Assembly (NCBI GenBank): GCA_963691705.1
Contig: OY829544.1
Location: forward strand, 36,167,917 to 36,231,916
Source of the DNA: Viola odorata
Taxonomy: Eukaryota > Streptophyta > Magnoliopsida > Malpighiales > Violaceae
Length of the DNA: 64,000 nucleotides
Direction: 5' to 3'
The stretch's first letter is position 1. The number at the start of each line of letters is the position of its first letter. Below, one piece after another: positions 32,780 through 43,840 of this stretch. The position numbers and the translations under genes were made by a program. The notes beneath the pieces were generated by a model, which worked only from the letters and a program-made list of their open reading frames with translations, ran no database searches and was not told where the DNA came from.

Positions 32780-33708
32780 ATGCTGGGGTCGTGTGGGAAC
32801 ATGGATTGGATCGAGTCATTCGTCCCTGACACTCATCTTCTCTATCCTCTCATTCTCTCCTCAAAACCTCTCGTCCTCTTCTCTCAACCAAAATCAATTC
32901 CGGATCCATCTCACTTGTCGCAATCAAATCGATTATCATCGGCGTCATCTCCTCTAATTGATTTCTCTCCTTCCAAATCGAATCTCGCGAGCTAGGCGGT
33001 GTTTAGCGTCTTGGATATCGACTGATTCGAAGAGCTGGGTTTTTGTTGGAGTAAGTGTATATGTTTGTTGTACCTAAAATGACCCTTTTCTGGGCCAACA
33101 AATACTAACATAGCTTCCATTGTCAGTAGGGTAAATAGCCTGTAAAAATCATGAACTGGGTATATTTCAATAAATAATTAGAATCTGCAATCTTTAGTTT
33201 CTTCTTGCCTGGACTTTTTAAAGAATTAAGCTTTCTTTATTCTTTTCTTGATTCTTGTTTGACTTTCTTTAATCTGTGTTTTTATTCTACCAGTGATCCG
33301 GTTCATAGCTAAGCGGATACACCGAAACCAAATCTCCAATCTTTGTTGCTTGGTTGTTGTTATTTAATGCTTTGTTTCTTAAAAAAAAATGGGAGAGGTA
33401 GAGGACTGTGTTGGAGCAAAGAAAAGGTAATCCCCTTGCACAGATGTGCAGAATTCTTTAAAGCAAGAGGTTGAGTATCACAACCTTGCTTACTTACCTG
33501 TGCATATAAACTTTTCAATTACTGCAACTTAAATTGTTCATGTTTCTGTGCAGATTCTAGAGCTCGAGGATCGATTGGAGGACCATTTTGTGGTTCGCAA
33601 TTCACTGCAGAAGGCATTAGAAAGCAGACCACTTTCACCCGAAATCATAACGGATAAATCCTTGGGATTTGGAGAAAGGAAGAAGGAAAAACTTGAATTC
33701 TTGGGATG
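32780..33708 (+). pseudogene. Probable captured host-gene fragment (MIP1-type leucine zipper) inside the mariner
   Basis: A pyrimidine-rich 5'UTR-like stretch (about 32830-33000) is followed by exon-like pieces. One ends NSLKQE at 33469 with GT at 33470. After a T-rich stretch and CAG at 33551-33553 an open segment runs to a TGA at 33706-33708 and reads ILELEDRLEDHFVVRNSLQKA. Joined over the GT-AG this resembles the N-terminal leucine-zipper segment of plant DUF547/MIP1-like proteins. An intron still in place would mean DNA-level capture rather than a reverse-transcribed copy. Family assignment is from memory of the zipper pattern. Confidence 0.45.
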
Positions 33709-34084
33709 ATTGATTTAGTTAGATGATTTCCTTTTTTTGGGTTGTCACTCCGGATTTATGTTGCCGGAGTTGATTTAGATTCAGTGGGTTGTGATTCCGG
33801 ATGTTTGTTGCCGGAATTTTTGGTTATGATTTCGTGGGTTCTGGATGTTTGTTATCAATAAATGGAGTTTCTTTTAAAGTTTGATTGGTTCTGGATTGAG
33901 TGCATTTACCTTTCAATTTGGTGTTCATTCAATATCGATTTATATAAGGATTTTGCTTCTCTGGCCTTCATTGCATTGGTTCATGGATTGAGTGAATATT
34001 TTGGAGTTGCTATTTTGTTTGAATGCAATAACAGAGAAATTACATATGGTCAAAACAGAGATAACAACAATTGGCAAAACAGTT

Positions 34085-34440
34085 CACTCTAAATTGAGCA
34101 CCAATTTGTGCAGAATTTTCTGGTTTATAGGAATTGAATGGCCAAAACATTTATGAACCTGAAATTGACAACAATTTGGGCTGAAATTGGCCAAAAACAG
34201 AGGAATTAATTTGTCAAAACATGTGAAAACCTAAAGTTGACAACAATTTGGCCACAAATTGCCAAAATAGAGGAATTAATTCCCAAAACATTTATGAATC
34301 CAAAATCTACAACAATTTGAGCTGAACATTGGCCAAAAACAGAGGAATTAAATTGTCAAAACATATATGAACCTAAAATCCACAACAATGAAGGCCACAA
34401 ATTGCCAAAACAGAAGAATTCATTCCCAAACACTGGTCAG
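34085..34440. repeat. Roughly 70-bp tandem repeat inside the mariner element
   Basis: Units begin at GAATTNAATTNNC near 34131, 34202, 34271, 34344 and 34423, and alternate between two variants (GTCAAAACAT and CCCAAAACATT), giving a higher-order period of about 143 bp. The array is non-coding and lies downstream of the transposase stop. Confidence 0.75.
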
Positions 34441-34997
34441 AAATCATTTCAATCCAAATCACATTACAAGCAAAAGTAAATGAAGTAGTTTAACTCCAAT
34501 ACACTCTTTAAACTCCAAATACATGATTAATTCCAACAACATTCAAACAGAGGCAAAATAGTTCATTCATTCCAATATGATTCAAACTAACAATGAATCT
34601 GAATCTGCATTGAAGAAATAGAGGCATAGGTTCATTGATTCCACTTTGTTCACCATTGAACAATCTACTATGTTCACAGCTGAACATACAACAATGACAC
34701 TGCTATGAGCCTACAAAAAATCCATCCAACCACAGTTGAACTACCTAATTACATGCATCTGTGCCTGAATTCAAGTCAGAAGTTCAATCTGCACAACAAC
34801 AACATCTACACTAAAACTATATACAACAAAATATGTATTTCCAAGCCATCTATGTGCGTTTCCACATAGGGGAAGAGCCAAAATCATCTGTTCCTGCGAT
34901 ACAAGATAGTCACATACCGCATTAGCAACAATTCCTGATTTCCACTTATAAAAATCAAACAATAAGAAATGTAAGACAAATGTCACCTGATTTCCAA

Positions 34998-36583
34998 TCA
35001 AGACAGGTAGGCTACCGCATTAGCAACAATTCCTGGAGAGCAACGTATTGCAGATGGTAAGGCTCCCTGTCTAGCAAGTTGATCATTCTTTAGGTGAGGA
35101 ATTTTGTAATTGTTGGATCCATCACATTTTAAAATCTCCACCATACACGACTGCAATGTTAAGAAAATATTGTTGCTCTTCTTGTCTTCAAAATGTTGGA
35201 ATGCTTGCTGAACAGCTCCAATCAATTCCAATAAGGACTTTGCACATTCCTTACCCTACAGTGACTGTATTGCTCTGAAGAACCCAAGGTCCAAGACGTT
35301 TAAGTCAGGAGAGTTAGGAGGTTGACAAACAAGAGAAATATTCATTCCACTTTCTTGAACTGCACACAAGAATTGAACATCGTCAGTGTGAATGTGAGTC
35401 TTTGCGTTGTCTTGCTGAATGTAAATGGCTTCTCTAATACACTCCCTAGGCCATTTGTTGGCTATGGCAGGCAAGACCTTACTAACCATAAAATCTCTAA
35501 TTACATCTCTTGTTATATTAGTAATAGGTTTGATCTCAAGAGTACCACGAGGCCGGTTCTGACTCGATCTTAAAGCAGCAACAGATTGGACTAATGGAAA
35601 AACCCCAATCTTCCCATCAAATGTGCATACACCATCAGAGTCATACCTTGGCCTCGCAACAGCAGCTAAGAACATTACTTTAGGTATGAAATGAGAGCTT
35701 TTAATAAATCTTACTGGATCAAACTCGTCGTGCAAGAGATAATATGTTTGAGTTTTCTTGGTCAAGTAGAACCACTTCTCATCAATATGCACTGTGTTCT
35801 CCATCCTTGAGAATGTTGGATCGTGAGGCAGTGATGATTGAGCAAAAGAGGAGAGACAGTGTCTGATCCTGGCTGTGTGATTCTCGGCTGTCAATGAAGG
35901 TTTGATGGCATTGGAGTGGCGCTTGATGATTCCTTCCTTCATTTTTCTATACAAAAATGTCAGCGATACACCAAGGTTTTTTGCAAGATCTCTCATTGTT
36001 GTCCTCATACTCAAAGGCAGACTTCGCATCAATTCTAAATCAATTTCAACTCTTTTTCTACCGCAATTCATGACTCTATAATTCTCATGAACATTTGTAC
36101 CTGAATCCCGTGCACGTTTCCAGATCCTCTGGATTGTTCGCAGCCTCACTCCAAACTCATTTGCAACATCCGTCGTTGCTTTTCTCTTCAATCTCCCATG
36201 GACACTTCTAAGAAGCAATGATTGCACTACTCGGAGCCGTTCGGCTAAGGTAAGTTCTTTCCTGCGATCTAACCATTGAAATTGGTCAACATGGTCAGTG
36301 AAATCAAGGGAGCAAGAGGTCATGATTTTTATTCAAAATATAAGAAATGCACGGAAACAAACATACATGGTCGAGGCGAATAAGAAAACCCAGGAATTAC
36401 AATGTCTTCCTCAACTTCTTCACCGTCGTTAACTCCTCCATTTTCAGTTCCGATGAACCCTTCTTCATCTGCCGATAACTCATCGAGCTCAAGCCAATAT
36501 ACTTCGGGAGATGGAGGTTCGATTGATAAATGAGATGGAATAGTGGTTGGGAGCTCATTGAGGTCTCCTACTGGAGAAGCCAT
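34998..36583 (-). pseudogene. Mariner (DD39D) transposase with one in-frame stop and a probable intron
   Basis: A 5' exon (from the Met at 36583) encodes an acidic N terminus ending near SPRPC, with a GTATG donor at about 36364 and an acceptor (GGTTAG) near 36270. The main ORF 36323-35256 has two helix-turn-helix regions (about residues 44-70 and 109-131) and catalytic Asp at 181 (HIDEKWF), 305 (QQDNAKTH) and 345 (SPDLNVLDLG): 39 residues separate the last two, the plant mariner spacing. A TAG at 35256-35258, right after FFRAIQSL, interrupts the frame. The same frame continues open to 34998 with LTLQSCMVEILKC and NNYKIPHL, the normal C-terminal region. CAG to TAG would explain the stop. Confidence 0.88.
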
Positions 36584-37470
36584 AGCAGAAAAAAGGGGAA
36601 GGGGTTTTTTGACGAATATGACATGCGTTTAATTTTGAAGAAAGGGGGGTGGCTGAAATTGTAATCCCAATCGGGAAATCAAATAAATTCAAGCAACAGT
36701 ATAACGAGGGAAACATTTTGAATTTCAGATTTTTCCAAAATTTCATTTGCAAAATTTTGGGGAAATTTGAGCGGGATTGAAAGTTTTAGGGTTGTTTTCG
36801 CAGAGAAATGGTAGAGAGAGAAGAGGCACACGAACGAGGAGGAAGAAGAAGTGAGGAGCGGAGGACGCGTGGCCGGGCCCACTGACACAGTCTTAAACTG
36901 TGTGATTTCGTACCCGACGTCAAATAAAAAAATACAGAGGGAGTAGGTGTTTATTTGAGCCTGCAGGAAGCCTGGACGCGTGGTTGGCGCAAATTACTCA
37001 TTCAAATTAATAATAAAAGTGTTCTTCAGGTTATTACGAGTGATGTAGAGCCTCATACTTCATTCTCATAAAAAAAGAGAACCATTACATTAAATAATTG
37101 TAAAAATTTAGTACCTAAAAATTAGAAAAAAATAACTTCTCTAGTTTAATTTAAGGAGGAGTCTAGTGTATAGAGTCAAACTTATCCTCCACAAATCAAG
37201 ATTTTAAATTTGAGAATGGTAACCAAATAATAGTCGTTTGCTACACTTTAAATATTGCCACACAATCGTATTAATTATTTGTAGCCGTTGTTAATTGATT
37301 TTTGTAGTTGAATGTTAATTAAAAAATTTAGTTGTTTGTTAATTAATTTTTAGCCGTTTTTTTATAATTATTATGCAATCATTTGTCTTAACTGTGTATA
37401 AAATATGTGCACAAAACTAAATTAAAAATTCCAGACTAATTTTTTCAAATCTTTCAATAATTAACTTGTA

Positions 37471-37702
37471 CTCTCTCCGTCCTTTTTTAATGGACGTTTG
37501 GAGGGAGGACACAAATTTTAAAAAGGGAATAAATTCTAAAAAAGTGTTGTCAATTTGGCTCACTTCTGAAATTTTATGTAGTTCACAATTTTTCTAAATT
37601 TTTTATTCAAATTCTGACTCAACATAAAATAACTTTTACTTATAAGTGGGACTCAAAGTATCTTGATTGGACCAAAACGTCTATTAAAAAGGACGGAGGG
37701 AG
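37471..37702. mobile_element. Stowaway MITE, 232 bp
   Basis: Left CTCTCTCCGTCCTTTTTTAA and right TTAAAAAGGACGGAGGGAG are inverted repeats, flanked by TA at 37469-37470 and 37703-37704. Non-coding. Confidence 0.9.
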
Positions 37703-37945
37703 TATATATATTTCTAAACTCTAAATTTTTATCTTCATCAGTCACCAATGAACAAAATTAAATAGGTGAGTTTTTTTTTTTTTAAATTGAGATTTTTTCC
37801 TTCTTCTTTTACTTAGATAATTAGATACAATTAGCTTTTGTGTCTTACAAAATTTTCTCTTTTAATTTTAAATTGACTATTTATTTAAAATTTATAAACA
37901 ATAGATTGAGCTATTTACTTAGGCTTTACATTTTAGTTATTAAAT

Positions 37946-38745
37946 GGCTTAATGACATAAAACAACCCTGGACTTTAATGTTTTATTTAAGTGGAACCCT
38001 GAACTATTAAAATGTTTAATTACAAACCTGGTCTTCATAAAAAAATGTCAAATTACCCCCCTACCGTAACCGAGATCCGATGTGGCAGCGTTGACCACCG
38101 TTATGTGCCTTGTCAGCGACTATCAGGGCGCCACGTCCGCATTGACCAGGGGGTAATTAAACAAAAATATTAAAGTTCAGGGTTGTTTTATATCTTTTGC
38201 CACATTTATTTTATTATACTTTCTTTTTTTGTTTCTTTTTTATTTTTCCTTCTTCAATTAATTCCTACTAGATGGAATTAATGCTTCGTTGCCTTTCTAT
38301 TAATAATCATAATTAATCAGATTAATCATAATTACCTCTAATTCTATCAATGAAACATTAATTCCAATTTCATTTTTATTATTATTATTATTATACCGTT
38401 GTGTATAAAAAAGAAAGGAAAAGAAGAATTTGGGTTATTGATTAAATTAGGTAAAATGACATAAAACAACCTTGAACTTTAATATTTTGATTAATCGCAA
38501 CCCTTAACTTTTTTTTTGTTTAATTACCCCTCTGGTCATTATTACATGGCACGCTGACGTGGCCCCTGATAGTCGCTGACAAGGCACATAACGGTGGTCA
38601 ACGCTGCCACATCGGATCTCGGTTACGGTAGGGGGGTAATTTGACATTTTTTGCGAAGACCAGGATTGCAATTAAACATTTTAATAGTTTAGGGTTTCAC
38701 TTAAAAAAAATATTAAAATCCAGGGTTGTTTTATGCCATTAAGCC
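37946..38745. mobile_element. Foldback/MULE-like element copy B, 800 bp, perfect 10-bp TSD
   Basis: Starts GGCTTAATGACATAAAACAACC and ends with the inverted counterpart CATTAAGCC. GTTATTAAAT repeats perfectly at 37936-37945 and 38746-38755. Arms are about 255 bp (left) and 300 bp (right) around an AT-rich centre (38200-38440). The left arm begins and ends with the same terminal motif in opposite orientation, as if it were itself a small element. TSD length fits Mutator-like elements (8-11 bp). No ORF. Confidence 0.9.
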
Positions 38746-38819
38746 GTTATTAAATTTATTAAATTGTATTATATAATATTAATATATATTTTTATCTTAA
38801 ATTCTTAATTCATGTATGG

Positions 38820-41715
38820 ACAAGTATTCTTCCGGCAGATCCTGGAGAAAGAATTAAAATTTGGAGTATCATCCTAACGTTAAAGATCAAGTGCCATGAT
38901 TATATTTGCAAAAAGGACCATGCAAACCAAATGATGCTCCATTTCCACAACGAAAAATTGAAAACGCATTACATTGTTTTAACCCATAAAGGTATAAGGA
39001 TTATGGTAATTGGTTGGGATGTAGCACATCAAAAGATGTTGTATTTTGTTTATGTTATCTTCTTAGGCCATAATGGGTAAGCAGGCAAGTGGTGATTCAT
39101 TTGTTTGTGACGATTTTACATATTGGAATAAGAAAAATAGACTAAATGATCATATGGGAGGTTCAAATAGTGCCCACAATAAAGCTTCGCGGAGTTGTGA
39201 GGGTTTAATGAATGAAGCTCAACACATTCAAGTTTCTAAAAGGTAATTTTCTTGAACTCTTTGAGTTTTTAGCACAACATGATGATTCAATTAATAATGT
39301 CGTTTTAGAAACTACTCCAAGTAATCTTAAGTTAACAACACATGACATTCAAAATGACATCATGAATGCTTGTACAAAGGAAACTACAAAAGCCATTATT
39401 GATGATTTAGGAAATGAACTATTTGCACTTTTGGTTGATGAATCTCGTGATGTTTCCATGAAAGAATAAATAATTGTTGTTTTGCGTTATGTTGATAAAA
39501 AAAGTTGTCATTAAACAATTGTTTTAGTATTATACATATATAAGACACAATAACTATAAGTAGGGATGACAATTCTGCCCGCGGATATGAATATCCGTTG
39601 AATACCCGCAATTGTGGGTGGGTATTACCCGTATATTGTGGGTATTTTACGGATGCGGGTATGGATGTGGGTATGGATAGTGCTTACCCGCTCCAATACC
39701 CGCAATATATATATAATATTTTAATATATAATTAATCCAATAAAAAAATAGAAGAAAGAAACCCATAACTATTAAAATAATAATTGATTAATGTTTTTGA
39801 TGTATTTCTAGTTAATTGCTTTCAATCGTTTTATTAACTATGTTCAATCAACACTAATTTTAATTCCTCAATATATTGAAAATGAAAACAAACAACATTC
39901 TTTTAAAAGAAAATGAAAAATAATCAAAAAGTCTTGATTCTTTTTTGTACCAAGGGAGTATAAAATTGCAGGAAAAAAGAAACAAAGTGATGAAATAAGA
40001 GTTATCAATTACTAAAGGGTGCAAAAAACTAGTCCGAATTTTTGAAACCTAAAGTTAACACTGTCCCAATTAATGAATCCTTATGCGTTATGCTCAAGCT
40101 TCTCTAACCACAAACAAATACAGCTGAAAGTTTTGGTGAAAATAGAGAGAATAATTTTTTTTATAAGCAAAAGATTTATCATTTAGTGAAAACAGATCAT
40201 TTCTGATAAAAGTATCTCTACACCCGTATATTAAGTATTATCAATTGATTTTTTTTATATTAATTTAATTAAAATTTTAAATTCAACCAAATTTGCGGAT
40301 ATTCACGGGTATCCGCGGGTTATCCGCGGGTATAATTGTTGTTCTCTTACCCGCTCTATATGGATGCGGGTACGGGTATGGATTACCCGCAAATTTGCGG
40401 GTGCAGGTATGGATAGTGCTTACCCGCTCCATACCCGCCCAATTGCCATCCCTAACTATAACACTTAAAATTGCAATTGAAACATTATTTTCTAGACATA
40501 GATTAAGTATCTCAAGACTGTGAGGGTAGGGATACGATGGTGCTAGTAATACGAGAGATGAGTTTAATGGGTTAAAAAGTTTAATCATAAGAGAGAATGA
40601 GACTACATTTTATGTTCATTATTTTGTACATCAGTAGTTGGAGTGACAAAAAATCACATAGAAATTGCATTTTTTTAATATGATGGCTAAATTATTGAAT
40701 ATTATTGGAACTTCATGTAAGTGTCGTGACATTCGTAGAGAAAGTCAAGCTAATAAAATTTCTAAAGCTATAAAAAATGGTTAACATTTAAGTGGTTGGG
40801 GACTAAATCAAGAAACTAGTTTTAAGCGAGCTGGTGATATTGATGGGGTTCACATTATGCTTCACTTCTTAATCTAATTATTATGTTTGGATCTCTACTT
40901 GAAGTACTTGAAAATATAGTTGAAGATGATTTTAATACTCAATAAAGAGCTGAAGTTTCTATGTTGTTGGATGTCATAATTTCTTTTGATTTTGTATTTA
41001 GTTTACATTTAATGAAAATTGTATTAGGAATCACAAATTAGTTGTCTAAGCCTTTGCAAAGAAAGGATCAAGATATAGTCAATGCTTTGGTTAAAGTGTA
41101 TAAAAAGCGTCTACAAATAATGAGAGATGATGGATGGAATGATTTATTCAATAAAATTTCTTTTATTTTTTGATAAATATGAGATTGTTGTACCAAAGAT
41201 GGAAGATATATTCACGACGCAAAACTCACAAAGTTAATAACTTGCACCATTATCAAGTTGATTTATTTTATGTTGTTATTCATTTGCCTCTTTCAATAAA
41301 GTAAAGCTAAATTTATTATGCTCAATTTTATCCAAATGATTACTCACGAGTAAAATTAATAACACTTAAAAATCAACTTGAGACTTATATTATTGATTTG
41401 CGTTTTGATAATAATTTTCAAATACCAAAAAGATTGGTGATCTAGCTGAAAAATTAGTCGAGATAAGAAAACATATTATTTATTCTTTTGTATTCTCTCT
41501 TATAAAATTAGCATTAATTTTACATGTTGCTACAACAAGTGTAGAAAGGGTATTCTCTGCAATGAGTATTGTGAAGACGCTAGATCGAATAGGAGGTAGT
41601 TTATTAAATGATTGTTTGATTACATATATTGAGGAAAATATGTTTGATTCTGTCCATAATGACATTATCATGCAACGGTTTCAAAATATGAAAACACGAC
41701 GCGGACAATTGTGAT
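38820..41715 (+). pseudogene. hAT-superfamily transposase pseudogene (TTF zinc finger, DUF4371, hAT dimerisation)
   Basis: Decayed coding sequence in several frames. The order is a TTF-type zinc finger region (about 38860-39110: YLQKGPCKPNDAPFPQR, then GDSFVCDDFTYWNKKNRLNDH); a DUF4371-type region (39250-39520: IQNDIMNACTKETTKAIIDD, LFALLVDESRDVSMKE); then after an inserted MITE RGYDGAS-like and GWGLNQETSFKRAGD parts (40520-40850); and finally the hAT C-terminal dimerisation region (41517-41715: SVERVFSAMSIVKTL, MQRFQNMKTRRGQL). Many stops and frameshifts. The family matches plant zinc-finger MYM-type-1-like transposases. Confidence 0.85.
39561..40454. mobile_element. hAT-type non-autonomous element nested in the hAT pseudogene, 894 bp
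   Basis: TAGGGATGACAATT at the left and AATTGCCATCCCTA at the right form terminal inverted repeats. Flanking 8-bp sequences ACTATAAG (39553-39560) and ACTATAAC (40455-40462) form a TSD with one mismatch, a length typical of hAT. Subterminal regions are packed with GCGGGTA/TACCCGC repeats. No ORF. Confidence 0.85.
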
Positions 41716-42331
41716 AGTAATATTTTATATTTATTTTTTTTGTGAGATAATGACTTGTAATAAATTTATAGTTTGTAAAAAATTATAATAATTTGACTGC
41801 AAGTTTCCTTCTAATGGTCGCTTATATATAAAACTAACCATACATATATACCTCATTATTTCCCCCAAATGAAACAAACTTTATGCAAAAATGTAGCTTG
41901 ACAAAAAACTCACATGGAAAGCTCATTATTTTTATCACGATTGATAGATCAAAACCACTACAAATAGCATTAGAAAATTGAAATTAAATATGCTCCATAA
42001 AGCTTTAAATTGTAATTAAATTGTAATTAACTCAATTAATACATATTTATTAGACGAGGCGTAACATACCTTGGGATTGCTACAAAATTAGTTGTTACCA
42101 GTACCCATAACTTACAACTTTTTTTCCCTTTTCCAATCTTAGAGTATTTGATAAAAATACCCAATCTCCCCACACACAAAATAACTAAAAATAGTAAATT
42201 AGGAGTATGACAACATTCAAACCATTCATAGTGGTTATTAAAATGATATCATATTATGCAGTCAAAGAAACTAAATGGCTTAGTATGATCATTATGTTGT
42301 CGTTTCAACAAAATTAACATCTTTCGTATAT
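41716..42331. other. AT-rich stretch, no gene seen
   Basis: Contains the 3' flank of the hAT pseudogene and AT-rich sequence. I see no coding pattern or clear repeat. Confidence 0.5.
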
Positions 42332-42341
42332 ATTTATTTAT

Positions 42342-43840
42342 GGCAAAAAAGGGTTAGGGGACCTTGGACTCTGACATTTTATTTAATGAGAACCCTAAAT
42401 TATTTTTTTATTTAATCACATCCCTGACCTATTTCATTTTGTTTAATCACAACTCTACCATCACGTTTCGCTGATGTGGTACCGTTATGTGTCACGTCAT
42501 GTACTTACTCGATGCCACGTCAGCAACTTGCCACATCGTCCCTGCCATGTCAACAAGACACTTTTTTTCTTTTCTTTTCTTTCATTTTCTTTCATTTTCT
42601 TCCTTTTTCTTTTCTTCTTTCTTCATCATCTACACAATGTGCTTATGTAGAGAATTAGACGTATCATGAGTTGAAAAATGAAAGCACTAATTCAACAATA
42701 TACTTAATTACTTCTTAATTATATACTTATTTTCTCCATTTCCTTAAAAAAAATACTCTTTATTCAACCCAGCACCAGCATCGCCACCGCCGCCTCCTTC
42801 CACTTCATCTCCCCCGCCGCCGTCTCCTCCACCACCACAACCCACCACCTCCTACTGCCCACCGCCGCCATCTCCCCCCTCCGGCGGAGGTGGAGGGTCT
42901 TACTACTCCTCCCCTCCTCCGCCCTCCACCTACACCTACTCTTCCCCTCTGCCGCCTCAATTCCAACTCTCAAATCCCACTCTCTACCTCAATTCCAACT
43001 CTCACTCTCTGGCCATTCCAAGACAGCAACACTCTCAATTTCAATTCAAAAACCAATTACTCTCATAATTAAATCCCTCACTCTTTCACACTATTGTGGG
43101 CAAAAACCCGCGTGCTAATCTTCTCGCTGCAGAAATTAGGCTTAGAGAAGATGAAGATGAAGCTGAAAAATAGAATTCTTATGATGACAGTGATGTTGTG
43201 GGCAATGAAGAGTATTGGCGGTGGCGGTAGTGGTTTTGGGGAGATTGGGTGTGTGTGACGGGGTTGCGGTTGTGGTTGGTGGTGATGGGCGGTTGATGGA
43301 GGAGTATTGGCGGTGGCGGTTTTAGGGAGATGGCGGTGACGATTGATGATGATTGGTGCGGTGATGGAGGAGGAGGAGGCCGAGAGTGAGGGAGAGGAGG
43401 TTTTGGTCGGATCTAGTGTGATGGGATATGAGTTTGGTGGTTGGCCGGAGGGCGGATGGGTGGATGGTTGGTTTGGATTGTGGCAGTGAGGTTGGGTTTG
43501 GATCCGAGTTTGATGGTTGAAAGAGATGAAGGTTAGGGTTGTCGTTTGAGATCAGCGAGGAAGAAGAAGGAAAAAAAGAGAAGAAAATGAAAGAAAAAAA
43601 GAAAAAAGTGTCTTGTTGACGTGGCAGGGACGATGTGGCAAGTTGCTAACGTGTCTTACTAACATGGCATCGAGTAAGTACATGACGTGACACATAACGG
43701 TGCCACATCAGCAAAACGTGACGGTAGGGTTGTGATTAAACAAAATAAAATAAATCAGGGATGTGATTAAATAAAAAAATAATTTAGGGTTTCCATTAAA
43801 TAAAACGTCAGAGTTCAGGGTCCTCTAACCCTTTTTTATC
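42342..43840. mobile_element. Pack-MULE-like element carrying extensin-like sequence, 1499 bp
   Basis: Ends GGCAAAAAAGGGTTAGGGGACC and GGTCCTCTAACCCTTTTTTATC are inverted and continue as arms of roughly 280 bp (42342-42630 and 43560-43840). Perfect 10-bp direct repeats ATTTATTTAT flank it (42332-42341, 43841-43850), though these are simple AT sequence. Between the arms lies GC-rich sequence unlike the surroundings, including a proline-rich coding stretch. No transposase. Confidence 0.85.
42768..43068 (+). pseudogene. Captured extensin/proline-rich-protein fragment
   Basis: In the plus frame starting with CCAGCACCAGCA the translation is proline-rich with short motifs SPPPP, TTSYCPPPPSPPSGGGGG, SYYSSPPPPSTYTYSS, the composition of plant cell-wall hydroxyproline-rich proteins. 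It has no start codon in frame, and after PLPPQFQ the sequence changes to a different composition, with a short direct repeat CAATTCCAACTCTC at about 42958 and 42989. This looks like a fragment of a host gene carried between the element arms. Confidence 0.65.

Larger units (their letters stand above)
32605..36943 (-). mobile_element. Mariner-like element (plant MLE, DD39D), about 4.34 kb
   Basis: Left end CTCCCTCTGTATTTTTTTACG and right end CGTCAAATAAAAAAATACAG...GGAG form terminal inverted repeats of the Stowaway/mariner type, flanked by TA at 32603-32604 and 36944-36945. A transposase lies on the minus strand (36583-34998). The left half carries 5'UTR-like and exon-like plus-strand sequence unrelated to transposase, then a repeat array (34085-34440). 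It sits inside the RNase H region of a LINE. Confidence 0.92.
31740..37080 (+). mobile_element. LINE 3' region, interrupted by a MITE and a mariner element
   Basis: Non-LTR retrotransposon remnant. Segment 1 (31781-31858) reads DWKRCWEWRGPQRICSFLWL; segment 2 (32015-32440) has the reverse-transcriptase zinc-binding domain (CTVCNREEDSLIHVLRDC); then an RNase H domain (INSDGAFRR, from about 32462) is cut at 32604 by the mariner and resumes at 36946 with SLQEAWTRGWRKLLIQINNK. Stops are mostly at expected Trp codons (TAG at 32438-32440 and 32459-32461). The LINE is dead, but its ordered pieces date the insertions. Confidence 0.85.
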
